Assembly (NCBI GenBank): GCA_021234155.1
Contig: JAJEKV010000017.1
Coordinates: 19,618,688-19,682,687, forward strand
Reading direction: 5' to 3'
Origin: Isoetes taiwanensis
Lineage: Eukaryota > Streptophyta > Lycopodiopsida > Isoetales > Isoetaceae
DNA length: 64,000 bases
The translations under genes and the position numbers were made by a program. The notes below the pieces were generated by a model. That model was given only the letters and a program-made list of their open reading frames with translations. It was not told where the DNA came from and searched no databases. Position 1 is the stretch's first letter. Each line of letters begins with the position of its first letter. Positions 10,031-19,549 of the stretch are shown one piece after another.

Positions 10031-11074
10031 TATGGGGCACCCAATAATTATAACTCCCAATAATTAGATTGAAGTGGAGAAAACGGCTGAAGAAAGAGGT
10101 TAGATCCAAAATTTAGGTTTTCAGTGGCAGGCACACTGTTGTTGTTGTGGCAACATCTAAAATGCCAAATTCAGATATGACGCAGAGTAGGAGCAAAAAA
10201 AGAATGGTGCAGAGGTGTGGATTGAATCAATGGCTTTTTTAATGGCTTTGATGGAACAGAGCCGTTGGTGAAAGAGTGCGAAAAGGGGCAAAACAGCGGA
10301 TATATGGTCGGATAAGCGGCAAGACACATAATTTAAGTATTTAAGTACAGAGAAGTTGGGAAAGAGAAATGCTCAGTGAAAGAGAAATGTTCGCGGCGGT
10401 AAATTTCTTGTAAGTATAATAGGTAATGGTTTGTGTTGTGTTGTAAGAAAAAATTTGGGCCCTTCTTGTCCTTAAGAAAGGTATTGCAAAACAACTAATG
10501 CAGCATGTAATAAGATACATGGAAAGCATGAATATGAAGGATTCTTATGAAATGGTATTTGACTTACATAATCCGCATGTGACTTTATGAGTCTAATACC
10601 CTTTTTTGATATTCCACTTGCAAAATTGAAGCGAATTTACTGTCTAGTACTTATTTGGAATCAAATTCATAATCGAGAGCCAAAAAAAGCACCGGACTTT
10701 AAAATGACAATCTTAAAAGCACTTGCTGCAAGTAAAAAACCATCATCCAATTAAATTGGGATTATGTCAACTCCAAAATCACGCCAACCTGCTATTGTCT
10801 TCTAGGGGGTTTTTGTTTTTTTTAATCTTTTTTTTTGGACTTCAAAAATAACATAAGGTTGCGATTCACGTGTGACGTTTCATATGCGAATTGAAATATG
10901 CAAAAATGAAGAGCAAGTTGCTAACATAGATGAGACCAAAATTGAAGAGCATTTAGATGATAATATTAGGTTTGATAATAACACATTGCATTATTTGCGA
11001 GGCAAATCCAGACTCGAAATTATCGATACATGGCACAAATATCATACAAAAATATCATATATTTCAATAAAACA

Positions 11075-11693
11075 TTAAGGGAGCAATCCATGTTTTTCCA
11101 CGTGTTTAACAAGATGTGGTTCCATGTCAGCTGTTCTATCCAGTTCTGGGTATGAATCTAACACTTCACCCACCGTCATCCCCATAGCCAAATTATGCAT
11201 AATAGACACAAACTTCACCAGAAAATCATCTGTCGCAAAGTTTTTTGGATCGTAAGATGGTGGATCTGGGGCCCGTGTTTGATTGTAGAAGCATTTGAGA
11301 GCATCATCATCCACTATGATTATATCATCCTTATTCTCGATACCAAGTTCGTCCATCATGTTACTCAAGTGTTTGATGAAGATAGGCTTGCCTGTTGGAT
11401 CCTTGGGATTAGTGAACTAACACACATTTGTTCTGATCCCAAAAGGTCAACCAATGTCTATGCATTTCCCCCAGTGCCTCCAAAGTATCCTTGATGTTCC
11501 TTAGTTCCATGGATGACCAAATACCAACTCGAAATAACCTGAATGCCTCATCTAGCATCTCCTTCAAGTGCGGCCGCGGATAGATCCACTTGGTGTTTGA
11601 TTCTACTGGTGTCTGATGAAACTGTTCTCTAGCCACTTTATTTTTCGGGAAAGTCTTGCAAAGGACTCCGTTTAGGTCGAACACCACAACCTT
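11075..11693 (-). pseudogene. FCP1/NIF-type HAD phosphatase domain (last exon of the ParB-MTase gene)
   Basis: Haloacid-dehalogenase domain of the FCP1/SCP/NIF type. Motifs in order are VVFDLNGVLCKT (motif I, with DLN in place of the usual DxD; the nucleophile Asp is kept, the general-acid Asp is Asn); RVGIWSSM (motif II Ser); GKPIFIKHLS (motif III Lys); and DDIIIVDDDALKCFYNQ (acidic motif IV). It ends HVEKHGLLP, TAA at 11075. Plant HAD proteins of this group often read DLNG, so the Asn may be native. One frameshift falls at about 11411-11415, between CVLVH and TNPKDPTGK. The exon opens at 11693 after TTTCTAAG. Upstream, across a 225-bp intron full of palindromes, lies an acidic/basic linker and then the methyltransferase-like piece, so this is probably the C-terminal domain of one long protein; a separate gene is the alternative. 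Confidence 0.75.
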
Positions 11694-11918
11694 CTTAGAA
11701 ACGCAATGGAAGCTGAAACATCAAACATGTATCCGGTCGACAAGATACGATAACACAAACAATACAAAGCGCCAAGCGTGATTTGAAATAGTCATAATCA
11801 AATCGGCGGCGTGATTTAGTTTGACAACAAAAATAATCAAAGCACGCTTTTGGCGATTTAATTCAAAGGTAATACAAATTAAATCACGCGTGGCGCGATT
11901 TTGTGGGCAAGGCCATAC
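11694..11918 (-). other. Intron with four CACGC palindrome copies
   Basis: Donor AG|GTATGG at 11918 and acceptor CTAAG at 11694. Copies of the palindrome, read on the plus strand, lie at 11771-11784, 11801-11817, 11842-11859 and 11882-11902 (AATCACGCGTGGCGCGATT). The intron is T-rich in the sense direction, like a normal plant intron. Confidence 0.55.
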
Positions 11919-12249
11919 CTATCATCTTCAGTTTCGCTGCCGTCATCGGCGTCATTCTCCCCTTCGCCACCCTTAATCTTCGTCTTCTTGATTTGTTAGA
12001 ATTGTTATTTTCTATTAGTTCATTTGCGTCCTTCACAACCGACATTATTTTACTATTGATTTGGCAAACCTGTGAATCACTAGAGCGCCGCCTCCGTTGC
12101 CTTCATTTTCGGGTTTCACTGTCAATTACCGTTGTTAACCTCGAATCTACTACATGTTGTTGCTTGCATCACCCGCAATGTGGGCAAAAATATTCCCTAA
12201 GTTCGCCGCCATCCGCGGTACTTTGAGCAGCCGGTTTAGCGACTATCGT
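11919..12249 (-). pseudogene. Linker exon between methyltransferase-like and phosphatase parts
   Basis: Reading on after the stop at 12250, the same frame gives TIVAKPAAQSTADGGELREY, then FCPHCG, then CKQQHVVDSRLTTVIDSE, broken only by single TGA codons. A further stretch reads VVKDANELIENNNSNKSRRR, and in another frame the acidic GGEGENDADDGSETEDD just before the donor. This looks like a low-complexity, charged linker with a possible CxxC zinc turn. It joins the two flanking domains into one transcript. Exact frame and phase are uncertain because of indels. Confidence 0.4.
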
Positions 12250-13480
12250 TCATTCTTTGCTTTCCTTATCGGTTTCATAGATTACTAGGTCCCTCACCGA
12301 AACAACGTCCACTTTTGAATTGGACAAGTCTACGAGACTTTTGATTGCTGATGATTTCAGGTTGCCATAAGGGCCTTTAGGAGACTTGGCAAGCACATGC
12401 ATGAGGAATGGTTCAAGAAAGTCTTTGGCCTGCTCATCACTCACAAAGCAGTGACATCTTCTTGCACCCATAAGAGCCTCTCGGGCAATATAACCTCCAA
12501 CATGAAGCTCCAAGCAGGTTGTATCAATTGGAGCAAATGCCTCGACGAGGTAAGCAGCCATAGACGGGGGAAATCCATTTTTATTTAAGGGGCCCTTCTC
12601 CTTAGTTTGTAGCTCGTACTTGATTTCCCCACTTAGGAGGGGGTCCCGATCCTCATCCTCTTCTGACTCATCCTGATCCGTATGAAAGAATATAGTTCTT
12701 AAGTCTGGATCATCTAGAAGAAAACATTCCCATGCACTGCTATTGTCACCCTTGGCCTTAGCAATATCATATTCCTCGTCTGACAGCATGGATATCATAA
12801 TAAAGATCACATGTGCCATCTTCCGTGATGTTCGCAGCTCATTATCCTTAACATCATATATTAGGCATCCCTCCCTAATAACTTTGAGGCACTCCAGATC
12901 ATGAGCAGCGGATAGTGCATGCAGATGTGACTCACCTGAAGGACAAACGATGACAATAGTGAAGGACCTCTCAGTTGTCAATCCTATACAATTTGGTAAA
13001 GAAGCTGGCCGTAGTCCTTACGGTTCATGCCCATATCTCCTCCCTCCCCACCCTGTCCAACACAAAGAGTGATATATTTTTAAGGCCAGAAGTTGATTCT
13101 GGCAAGAGACCTTTGTACCCAATGGAGACTGAATACTGGACAGCGTCGTCTTCTCCAGTAATCTTCTTCACAAGGGCCACTTTTCTTCTCAATTCGGCCA
13201 GTACCTTAGGGGGTAGAGTCTCCTTATGTTTTGTATTTTTAGCCTTCCAATTCTTAAGGAAGTCCTTTGACCAGAATACAAACTTCTTGATGTCATCATT
13301 ACACGACCTTGTATTTGTCCAAAGAATCCAATTTCGTGATAATGCCACATCCCCCGATAGCCTTTGTAACTCGGCTCCCTACGGTGACTTCATTGTAATG
13401 CGTACATCCTTTACATGGCTGCAAAGACTCAACGAAGGACATCCTATCCTTGGTGAAAGCACTCTTCTTGTATAAGACTT
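12250..13480 (-). pseudogene. N4/N6 DNA-methyltransferase-like domain, degenerate
   Basis: The best-preserved part, an open run of about 243 codons (12981-12250), resembles the end of phage/bacterial DNA methylase N-4/N-6 proteins (PF01555). NGFPPSMAAYLVEAF corresponds to the HPTQKP-type target region. It is followed by CLELHVGGYIAREAL, in the place of the FxGxGT S-adenosyl-methionine loop, then RRCHCFVSDEQAKDFLEPF, which matches the motif II Asp/Glu strand. Upstream pieces 13348-13025 and 13480-13350 continue the protein (FVFWSKDFLKNWKAKN; VGREEIWAVTVRTTASFF) with a frame break near 12985 and others near 13350-13500. I cannot find a DPPY/NPPY catalytic motif, so it may be inactive or very divergent. 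An acidic Asp/Glu loop (DQDESEEDEDRD) precedes the conserved end. The family assignment rests on motif order only. Confidence 0.5.
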
Positions 13481-13499
13481 CCTTCTTTAAGCACCGGTC

Positions 13500-13922
13500 T
13501 AAAACCCAAATGGTCTCATGTCGTGCCTAGCCCCCGAAGTCTTTCTCATCTCTGTCACATTCAAGTCAAAGATGCTTACATCAGCGGGGAGGCACCCTAC
13601 CCATAGTATCCGGCAGCTTCCTTTGTGCATAAGCGCCCCGAATTCATTCCACTTTTGCCATCTTGCCTCCTTACAAAACACAATCTTATACGAGTCCGTT
13701 GGACCTGACCGCTAGATGAGCTTTTCGGAAGGATCCGCAATGTCATCACCACCTTTTTCTTTGATTTTCTTGCGGTTTTCTTCTTCTCTCTGTATAATTG
13801 TTATGCGACGAGTCCGCTCCGGCAGCTTGAATGCCTCGGACTTTGACCACCATGCGGTGGGCAATGGGCAGCCATATTCCACCCACTGTTGACGGGCGTG
13901 GCGCAGTTGTTCCACGTATGGA
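13500..13922 (-). pseudogene. Internal exon of the ParB-MTase-like gene
   Basis: The exon starts at 13922 after CTATTGCAG and keeps phase with the ParB-like exon (AG|T). It reads SPYVEQLRHARQQWVEY, TAWWSKSEAFKLPERTRR and the charged EEENRKKIKEKGGDDIADPS. After a frame change near 13712 it continues ARWQKWNEFGALMHK and DVSIFDLNVTEMRKTSGARH to about 13500. It links the ParB-like domain to the methyltransferase-like domain. I recognise no named domain in it. Confidence 0.5.
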
Positions 13923-14189
13923 CTGCAATAGTACAGACATTGAATCAGTATCATAGAATAGAAACACGCCGGGCGCGATTTGAATAGAATTGATCAAGAG
14001 AAAAATCACGCCTGGCGTGAAATGAATAAAGTTACTAATGCAATTCATGCCAGGCGTGCTTTCAAATCAAACCAATTCACGCCAGGCGTGAATTCAATTT
14101 ATGAAACCAGGCCGCGCGTGAATTCAATTGAATTGAAAGCACGACTGACGTGAATATTAAAATGCTAACATCCTAATGCAGTTAGTTAC
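13923..14189 (-). other. Intron with six CACGC palindrome copies
   Basis: Donor AAAAG|GTAACT at 14189 and acceptor TTGCAG at 13923. The 267-bp intron holds palindrome copies at 13964-13981, 14005-14020, 14046-14058, 14074-14094, 14111-14124 and 14139-14155. The copy at 14074-14094 is perfect: arms AATTCACGCC and GGCGTGAATT around one central A. The splice junction is supported by clean coding on both sides. Confidence 0.65.
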
Positions 14190-14680
14190 CTTTTGTATAG
14201 AAATGTCTTCCCCATTTCATTCAACGTTGCACTAATCTCAGCCAAATCTGCAGGTGAAGTATTGGCATCCAAGATACGACACCTCCTATATGCATAGTGA
14301 TTGTAGAACGCGTTTTGGCCTGTTTGTTACGGCCGCTCGATGAGGGCCTTTCAGGCCTCAACACGAATCTTGCCCGCCGATGACGACAAATTTAATATTT
14401 TCATTTAACAATATATCACGGAAGTTAGGCCCACACAAAGAAGCTTATTCGAGATCATATCCCAAGGTAGCACATCCGCCGGGCATAGGCATTTGACACG
14501 GATTACTAATCATGCTCTGAACAATCTCCATGGCATGTGCTGGATCATATCTTCTGCTAACATAAATGGAGCTTGGTGAACGGATGAGGGACTTCACATG
14601 GATCGCAAAAGTTTCCTTAAGACCCAATGGATAATGGTCAGAGTATTTATTCAAACTTGTTCATGCCCTCTAGCTACGCC
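14190..14680 (-). pseudogene. ParB-like domain exon
   Basis: The protein reads YSDHYPLGLKETFAIHVKSL, SSIYVSRRYDPAHAMEIVQS, MISNPCQMPMPGG, then FRDILLNENIKFVVIGGQDS and, after a stop/indel, QNAFYNHYAYRRCRILDAN and TSPADLAEISATLNEM up to the donor at 14190. The layout R-x-x-D-x-x-H/A...SI/M...P, then a VIGGQxS strand-loop (the place of ParB GERR/GGHH), then RxRILDA...N, is that of ParB-N/Srx-like domains. ParB-N domains are commonly fused to DNA methyltransferases in phages and mobile elements, which supports the call for the next exons. One frame break lies at about 14300-14340. The fold assignment is inference from motif order. Confidence 0.5.
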
Positions 14681-15406
14681 ACTGGCCCCTGTTCATTCTC
14701 AAAAACGAAGCCTCCATGCCTTCGACAAACCGCAGTTGAACATCCTTCCCTAGATCTAGGACCCTCTTAGAAGCTTTCAAGTCACCTAATTCCTAGCTTG
14801 CTGCAAATAGTGACTTGGTGTCGGTTTAGTGAACATGCCTCTACACACAAATTTGAACCCCTTGGCAAATAGATATTGGCGCGAATCGCTACATTGGTTG
14901 GCCAACCATACTTGAAACATGTCTCACCGCTCACATCCGTCTTCATGAACGTATCCTTGTATGCGTGAGCTCTACAAAGGAGTAAGTCCGAGCAGATCTT
15001 TTTCTTCGCTTACGTGTAATCTCCAAGAGCAATTTGCGGTTGGTGTCATCCTCTTCCTCACAAGAGATTAGGATCCCTTGTTTGGCCATCTTGTTCCGCT
15101 TCCTTTTTCCTCGAGAAGAGAGTTAAGTCGAGCTTGCCATTTGTCTTGGCAAGGTCAACGTACCACCTCGGCACCCTCGCCCATTTCCTCTTCAAGGCGG
15201 CAGGTGGTGGATGGTTGCTATAAGAATCGGCCCTTCATCATCTAAGGTGAGATCATATGGTATCGCAGATCTTAGTCGCCCCTTGCTTTCTTGGCGAGGA
15301 TTAGAACCCCAATTATTAGGGTTTTCTTCCTCTTGGGCACCGCAAAAGAAGGTGAGCACTTTTTAGAGTACTTTTCTTTGAACAAGAGATCACGCTTTGG
15401 CGGCAT
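14681..15406 (-). pseudogene. Basic N-terminal region and start of the ParB-MTase-phosphatase gene
   Basis: The likely start codon is at 15406-15404 (MPPKRDLLFKEKYSKK, then VPKRKKT, a basic nuclear-localisation-like stretch). Two palindrome copies (15428-15442, 15464-15480) lie within 75 bp upstream. Further pieces in changing frames are KRKWARVPRWYVDLAKTNGK (about 15190-15130), KGFKFVCRGMFTKPTPSHYL (about 14870-14810), and LGDLKASKRVLDLGKDVQLR followed by FVEGMEASFLRMNRGQW (about 14795-14690). Amino-acid use looks like true protein, but at least five indels or stops break the frame. Whole gene: 15406 down to 11075, at least four exons, perhaps a protein of about 1,000 residues. Confidence 0.45.
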
Positions 15407-15423
15407 TTTAAACCTAAATTAGT

Positions 15424-15482
15424 ACAAATCACGCTTGGCGTGTTGGTAGCTCCTATTATTGACCATGCTATGCGTGAATTTG
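15424..15482 (-). promoter_or_regulatory. Palindrome pair just upstream of the ParB-MTase gene start
   Basis: ATCACGCTTGGCGTG at 15428 and CATGCTATGCGTGAATT at 15464 lie immediately 5' of the proposed ATG at 15406. No clear TATA box is visible next to them, unlike the 18.25 and 19.48 kb promoters. From 15480 to 16700 I see no convincing gene; a plus-strand stretch MDEALPHADTRWGGIRLEKV at about 16540-16600, followed by a GTATGT donor, is only suggestive. Confidence 0.4.
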
Positions 15483-16756
15483 AAACTAGAATGCTTTTGC
15501 ATCCACATTTTAAGCTACATACCCTTCATGAATCCATATTTCACACTATTTAACCTCATTGAACATTGCTATCTCCAACTGTATAACACCGCTATATTCT
15601 ATATATAAAAACAGAGCAAAATTATGTTCTCTAAGCGGACAATCGAGCATTAACCGATGGTAATATTTTTAAAATTCATGCAAAGCATAATAACTCAAAC
15701 TCATGCAAAGCATATTAACTGAAGGCAAGGAAATATCTCAAATTCATGCAAGCATAATACTCTCCACACAGTGTGTATTCTGTGGCAAATTAAATACCTT
15801 GAATAGGGTTCGTGTATTCGTGGTATTCGATCAACGCCCTCCCAAACTTGAGAGGAGCGGGTTTAGGGATTCCTCTTCCACCGCTTCCTCGCCCGTCGGC
15901 CTCGACCTCGATTCACTTTAGAAGACATCTCCTGAGTAAGCCTAGTAACAGAGTCGAAGGTTGGATCTGGCCTACCGAGCTGCTTTCGAGAAATAACCGG
16001 CAAGAAATAGCTTTTTCTCTAATGCGACGAGAAATAGAGAAATTTGAATTTCAAGAAAACACAAAATGCGCTTCAAATATTCTTGACACATACAAATAAT
16101 AATGACGAAGACCGTCCAGCCGACTTCTTTCATTAAGTTTTTAAAACCAATCTACCCAAAAAGTATCCCGCCAAATTTATCCCGCCTAAACGTAGTTAAC
16201 CTAATCTTTCTTCTAATTGAATTTTCCGACCGCCAGGAGTTTCCATAGCGCTTGACTTCTCAAATCAGCTTCGGAGACTCAAATCAGCTTCTCAAGAATG
16301 GCTCTGAATTACGGTACTCATCTCATTCCAATAGCTTGAACATTAATTTCCAATAGTAGGTGTGCGAATAGCAATTTTCTCGAGGTGTCGAAGATGAATG
16401 TTTCATGTTAACTACAAATCAGAAAAGGAAAGTAGGATTATGCAAGATCGACTCCATCGATCCGATCAGAACTTGTCATGGAATTCGCTCAGGGGATAAG
16501 TATGTCCGAAGTTACGGTGGATTAATCGGGCTGCGCTATGGATGAAGCTTTACCTCATGCAGACACCCGGTGGGGAGGGATACGGTTGGAGAAAGTGTTG
16601 GAACATTTGTTGCATGGCCAAGAAACCGCTTAAAAAAGGTATGTAACATGTATTACATTGTAGAAATATAGAAGTAGACAAAATTTGTTGTATTCATTGG
16701 AAAAAGTGTACAATTGTATATAATCCGGATAAACCGGATAAACCGGACAAAATCCC

Positions 16757-17391
16757 GGATCATCTTTTTGTTTCAAGCCCGTCTATTGAGTAGCGGGCTA
16801 TCGATACTCCCATTTCCATAGCCGGGCATAGTGAACCGATCGGGTAAAACCCCAAAGAAAAACACCGGGCTCTAGCTCCACCTCCCCGCCGCTCCACCTC
16901 CACCTCCTGCTCCTCCTCCTCCCGCCCCATTGGTTGAACCTCCAATGCATCGTTATAACGCTGCGGTAGTGGTTCCATTGGTTGAGCCATCTCCATTGCA
17001 TCGTATACCGCTTTGTGGTAGTGGTTCGTGGTTGGGGCATCCGGGCATAGAGGCTAACCACTAAGAACGCGCAGCCCCCATTTTGAATCTCGAAATGACG
17101 GATGCGAGATTCACTCTCGATCAATGCATGTCTTGCATTCTCAAGTGATTAGATAAGAGGGCCAGCCTCAGATGCGATTGCAAGGGCCCCAGAGCCCAAA
17201 TCTATCATTGCCCCCTCTGGCCGCCATCATCATTACTTGATCCAAGTACTCCGGGGTTGCAAGACCGGTGCTGGCCGCGGTTCAACCGGACCGAGATTGG
17301 AGCCAAACTGAGCCGGGCTGTGTGATTCTTGGCCCAAATGTAATTCCAATGCATCTTCGTCACCAACCGGGTGATTAATGGAACTTGGCAT
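16757..17391 (-). pseudogene. Unidentified protein of the palindrome-rich unit (gene A)
   Basis: The exon begins with an ATG directly at a splice acceptor (GATAG|ATG, 17391) and reads MPSSINHPVGDEDALELHLG, then GPVEPRPAPVLQPRSTWIK. After frame breaks it continues ALAIASEAGPLI, ARHALIESESRIRHFEIQN and, from 16996, MEMAQPMEPLPQRYNDALEV, then an acidic/basic run (GREEEEQEVEVERRGGGARA) and a hydrophobic end, stopping at about 16760. A Pro/Gln-rich segment (AMEMAQPMEPLPQ, DALEVQPM) is internally repeated. I recognise no family. It is the second minus-strand unit of this region, upstream of the ParB-MTase gene, and shares its palindrome-bearing intron style. Confidence 0.35.
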
Positions 17392-17966
17392 CTATCAATA
17401 GGAAGTGAGAATGAGTATCGATTCACTTTGGCGTGTTATATTTATTTATTTAAAAACTTAGAAACTAAGAGACACGCCCGGCGTGTTTAGCGTAAAAGTT
17501 GAAAGTAGGGATACAATTGTTTGCACGCTCAGCGTGTAAACTGCTATATAGGAAAAACTATACACGCTCGGCGTGCACTCAGCAGAGAGGGAGAAAAAAA
17601 AAACTGTACAGATAGATAAGTAAATAGATAAAGGCCAGGCAATTATTTACACGCTTAGTATTCATGTTGAAGGCTAAGGTTAGCATAAAACACGCTTAGC
17701 GTGTTTCAAATATTATCTTTCAGATTTTTCTAATGCTTTCTACTACACTTATTCGTAATAGAAACTTGCATGCAATAGCATGATTAATTCAGGAAGAGAA
17801 ACTCAAGAATTTACTCGAAACAAAAAGAAGCAGATGAAGTTTATAAAAAACTATTCTGGTTTTCATAAACATCATCTGCTTCCTCTGCCTCGAGCAAATG
17901 CAAAAGCTTGTCTTCTTGGATTAAACCTGCCATTGAGATGCAACTTAAAACTAAATGAAAACTAAC
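17392..17966 (-). other. Intron of gene A with five to six palindrome copies
   Basis: Donor CTCAAG|GTTAG at 17966 and acceptor TTGATAG at 17392. Copies lie at 17424-17435, 17472-17486, 17523-17537, 17562-17576, 17649-17660 (half) and 17690-17704, for example ACACGCCCGGCGTGT and ACACGCTTAGCGTGT. The upstream exon (about 18220-17967) has no clear ATG frame and is taken as a 5' leader. Confidence 0.5.
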
Positions 17967-18230
17967 CTTGAGTTCCGAGGTGGAAGGATTCAAGAACGGA
18001 GGACTATGCTTGTGGTTTTAATTCGAGCTTTTTCGATTCGCAGACCTTAGTCCTCGCTTTGATGCTACGTAACTAAAAAGGCGGAGTCTTTTAATAAGTT
18101 AGGAATTGCGAAACCAAACATCTAACATTGTGAATATAAATCGCTCACCAAGATTTTGGAGGGCGGATCCAAAACACAGAATAAGCACAACCGCAAATCG
18201 TATGAAGGAAGGAAGAAAATGTAGGAACTT

Positions 18231-18320
18231 TGAGAGCGTAAAATGGATTTATATAGGCATTATTAGAAATAAGTTAGCGTGAATAATTGATTGCTTGAAT
18301 TAACACGCTGGCGTCATTTG
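18231..18320 (-). promoter_or_regulatory. Promoter-like block 1 (TATA box plus CACGC elements)
   Basis: Read on the minus strand it contains GACGCCAGCGTGTTAATT, AATTATTCACGCTAAC, CCTATATAAATCC (TATA at 18255-18248) and ACGCTCTCAAAG. The block at 19467-19549 has the same parts in the same order and spacing. A TATA box 25-30 bp before the shared CTCTCAA makes a core promoter very likely. It would drive gene A. Confidence 0.6.
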
Positions 18321-18636
18321 GTCTTCCCGCCAGACACATGACATGTATATGGTATATATGGAGAATATTGCATTTCATGCAATAAATTCTCACAAAGATT
18401 TTATTCCATTTATTGCATTCAAAAAATAGAATTTAGAAATTTTATATAGGCTAACTTAAAAATGATTTTAAAGGCAAAGTTATCAAGGCTAAAAAATGAC
18501 TTGTAAGGTTGGGGAATTGTTTTAGGTCGATAGGAAAATTTCCTATGGTTACCGTGGATGCATCGAGATTTCTCATGTGGTTGATTTTATCTCCTCCAGA
18601 GACTTTGTTGAGACAAAGTTTGCGTGATACAAAATT

Positions 18637-18800
18637 TTAGAGAGACAAAATTTGCAGAGACAAAATTTTAGAGAAAACAGCTTGGAGCCAAAATAATTGG
18701 AGAATACTGAGTTTGATTTTATTCAAAAAATTTATGTACGTAAAAAAAGCTTTGAAGAAAACTATTTGAAGACAAAGTTTATGAAGAAAACTGTTTGATT
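18637..18800. repeat. Short degenerate tandem repeat (AGACAAARTTT)
   Basis: GAGACAAAGTTTG, GAGACAAAATTT, GAAAACAGCTTGGA and GAAGAAAACT.TTTGA recur several times between 18600 and 18830. The stretch sits between the two promoter-like blocks. It contains no gene that I can support. Confidence 0.5.
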
Positions 18801-19081
18801 TCATTAAAACAGCTTGTATGTACAGATGCCCTCGAAGGCTTGGAAGCAATTGTTGAAGGCTTTTCACACAATTTACTGAAAAAAAAAATGCCCTGGGAGG
18901 CGTGTCCAAAACTTCAGAAGAATGGAAACAAAAATGGGCCTTGGGATCGAGATCACTCTTCTTCTCAACAAAACAAAGAAGAAAGAAAGGTGTTAGAAAA
19001 GAAAGCAAGGTGCAAAACAAAAAAAAAAAGAAATCACATGCAAACCTGGTTCATCTCTCAACCACTCCAAAAACGGGTCGA

Positions 19082-19434
19082 ATTGTCGACCTTCTTCCCT
19101 CAATCCTCCTCCTCCTCCTCCTCCTCCTCCGAGATTTCATTCTCTTTTCGTGGTCAAGCCAACCCCTCAAGCAGAGCGGTCATATGCTCTTGGGAGGACA
19201 TCTCCTCCTCTTCCTCCAACTCCTCCTCTTCCTCCTCTTGAATCGGAGGAATCGAGGAGCTCAACTCCTCCTCTTCCATTTCGAATCGGGAATCATCCTC
19301 CTGAATCGGAATCGAGGAGAATTGGGCAAGAAAATCTATGAGGGGAAGAGAGGGGTTTTTTCAACCCGACGTCTCTTTGACGAGACCTCGGTTCTTCATG
19401 AAGTTCGAAGCGCCGAGGTCAACGCCATGGCCAT
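19082..19434 (-). pseudogene. Start of a third minus-strand gene with acidic Glu-rich N-terminus
   Basis: An ATG at 19434 lies 50 bp downstream of the TATA box at 19491-19484. It reads MAMALTSALRTS, then after a frame break EVSSKRRRVEKTPLFPS (nuclear-localisation-like), then FLAQFSSIPIQEDDSRF, MEEEELSSSIPPIQEEEEEE, EEEMSSQEHMTALLEGLA. The Glu runs come from a CTC/TCC microsatellite (19100-19290). I recognise no family. Two frameshifts in about 120 codons suggest decay or read error. The promoter it shares with gene A marks it as part of the same unit. Confidence 0.35.
19108..19132. repeat. (CTC)n microsatellite
   Basis: An uninterrupted run of about eight CTC triplets, followed to 19290 by interrupted CTC/TCC blocks. 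On the minus strand these encode the Glu-rich stretch of the gene starting at 19434. Confidence 0.85.
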
Positions 19435-19466
19435 GGCGTAAAAAAAATTGGGACCGAGAATGGTCT

Positions 19467-19549
19467 TGAGAGCGTGAACCGGATTTATATAGGGTTAATT
19501 AGCTCTTAGCGTGAATAATTTATTGCCTCAAATAACACGCCAGCGGCAT
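19467..19549 (-). promoter_or_regulatory. Promoter-like block 2 (TATA box plus CACGC elements)
   Basis: On the minus strand it reads GCCGCTGGCGTGTTATTTG, AATTATTCACGCTAAG, CCCTATATAAATCCGG (TATA at 19491-19484), TTCACGCTCTCAAG. It is a diverged copy of the block at 18231-18320, 1.24 kb away. The ATG of the Glu-rich gene follows at 19434, giving a leader of only 20-25 bases. Confidence 0.65.

Noticed and set aside
18795-19441. Plus-strand open frames rich in Ser or Leu
   Set aside because: They are the antisense of the Glu-rich minus-strand gene and its CTC microsatellite; the minus strand has the TATA box, ATG and nuclear-localisation-like stretch.
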